Shown here piece by piece: positions 6,537 through 7,022 of a stretch of 7,022 nt of DNA (positions are counted from its first letter, which is position 1; the number at the start of each line of letters is the position of its first letter). Origin of the DNA: Verrucomicrobiota bacterium. GTDB lineage: Bacteria; Verrucomicrobiota; Kiritimatiellia; CAIQIC01; Lenti-01. The notes beneath the pieces are model-generated. The model saw only the letters and a program-made list of their open reading frames with translations. It was not told where the DNA came from and made no database searches. Made by a program: the position numbers and the translations under genes. Where the stretch lies: NCBI GenBank assembly GCA_022709625.1, contig JAKLIL010000091.1, positions 1 through 7,022 of the forward strand, in the 5' to 3' direction.

Positions 6537-7022
6537 AGGCGAAATGGGAATTGCCCGCGCTGGCGCTGGTGTTGTTGGCGGGCCTGCTGGTCCGGGCGGC
6601 CTATCTGGCGGAGAATCGGCGCAATCCCGATTTCGCCTATCCGGCGGTGGACGCGGGCTACCACGACTACTGGGCGCGGGCGCTGGCGACCGGCGATTGG
6701 ACGCTCCATGGCCGGCTCGAATACGATCCGAAGATTCCGGAAAGCCCGTATTTCCGGCCGCCGGGTTATCCGTATTTTCTGGCGTTGGTCTATCGTCTGG
6801 GCGGGCCAAGCTATTTTGTGCCGCGAATCGTGCAGCACGGGTTGGGCCTGCTGAACGTGCTGTTGCTGTATGCACTGGCAAGACGGTGGATTGGCCGGGC
6901 GGCGGCGGTGGCGGCCGCCGCTTTGATGGCGGGCTATTGGATCCAAATCTACTTCGAGGAGGAATTCCTCGAGCCGGTGCTCGTGGTTTTCCTCGGCCTC
7001 GCGATGCTGCTGGCGCTGGCGT
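6533..7022 (+). CDS. GT39/PMT-like membrane glycosyltransferase, paralogue of the preceding gene (N-terminal part, cut by window edge)
   Basis: The ATG at 6533 overlaps the TGA of the preceding gene (ATGA), and the frame stays open for 163 codons to the right edge. The first helix (about 6-24) is followed by the loop PDFAYPAVDAGYHDYWARAL, which matches PDFAYPDVDALYHDYWARGL of the upstream gene at most positions. YFRPPGYPYFLALVYR, VPRIVQHGLG and GYWIQIYFEEEFLEPVL then match the upstream counterparts in the same order. The two genes are therefore paralogues from a tandem duplication. The candidate catalytic acid in the first outer loop is kept. No good ribosome binding site is seen (GGAG at 6512-6515 lies 17 bases away), so translation is probably coupled to the upstream gene. 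Whether this copy also ends in TPRs cannot be seen. Confidence 0.88.
   Translation, partial: MKAKWELPALALVLLAGLLVRAAYLAENRRNPDFAYPAVDAGYHDYWARALATGDWTLHGRLEYDPKIPESPYFRPPGYPYFLALVYRLGGPSYFVPRIVQHGLGLLNVLLLYALARRWIGRAAAVAAAALMAGYWIQIYFEEEFLEPVLVVFLGLAMLLALA
6746..6768 (+). repeat. 23-bp exact direct repeat shared by the tandem GT39 paralogues (copy 2)
   Basis: Second copy of the block at 4980-5002, in the equivalent place in the downstream paralogue. A second well-conserved block surrounds the YHDYWAR codons in both genes and differs only at scattered third positions. Confidence 0.75.

Noticed and set aside
5166..6881. Open frame of 571 codons on the minus strand across both tandem GT39 genes
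   Set aside because: It is antisense to two well-supported paralogues and spans their junction; composition is Arg/Pro/Gln-rich with no motif.
1..7022. CRISPR array, tRNA/rRNA, transposase, phage or toxin-antitoxin system
   Set aside because: No spaced direct repeats, cloverleaf-like segments, terminal inverted repeats or small paired genes were seen; the window is nearly fully occupied by five glycosyltransferase genes.

Overview
The window is GC-rich bacterial DNA holding five protein-coding genes and almost no other space. All five read as glycosyltransferases. One is a cytoplasmic-type family 2 (GT2) enzyme, cut by the left edge. Four are polytopic membrane proteins of the GT-C type, the last cut by the right edge. 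The three complete GT-C proteins each end in a block of tetratricopeptide repeats (TPRs). I see no RNA genes, CRISPR arrays, insertion sequences or phage genes. The composition and the style of these TPR/PMT-like genes suggest a Gram-negative, GC-rich lineage such as the PVC group (Kiritimatiellota, Lentisphaerota, Planctomycetota) or a related environmental phylum. The window has no phylogenetic marker, so this is only a guess.

Layout, left to right: (1) 1-371, minus strand, N-terminal part of a GT2 enzyme resembling dolichyl/polyprenyl-phosphate sugar synthases. (2) 372-493, a 122-bp divergent gap. (3) 494-2452, plus strand, a 652-residue bacterial relative of the eukaryotic TMTC proteins (GT-C membrane domain plus six TPRs). 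(4) A 24-bp convergent gap. (5) 2477-4633, minus strand, a 718-residue PMT/GT39-like membrane protein with seven uninterrupted 34-residue TPRs. (6) 4634-4748, a 115-bp divergent gap with a near-perfect 22-bp dyad and a weak sigma70-like promoter. (7) 4749-6536, plus strand, a 595-residue GT39-like protein with three TPRs. (8) 6533-7022, plus strand, the start of a close paralogue of gene 7, overlapping it by four bases (ATGA).

A coherent reading, by inference, is that the GT2 enzyme charges a polyprenyl-phosphate carrier with a sugar, and the membrane enzymes take sugar from such a carrier and add it to acceptors outside the cytoplasmic membrane. The TPR domains could bind the acceptor or partner proteins. 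The eukaryotic TMTC proteins are protein O-mannosyltransferases with this same membrane-plus-TPR architecture, so a protein O-glycosylation locus is an attractive hypothesis. Glycosylation of lipid A or another envelope glycan is equally compatible with the sequence. Most other long open frames here lie opposite or out of frame with these genes and are by-products of the high GC content.
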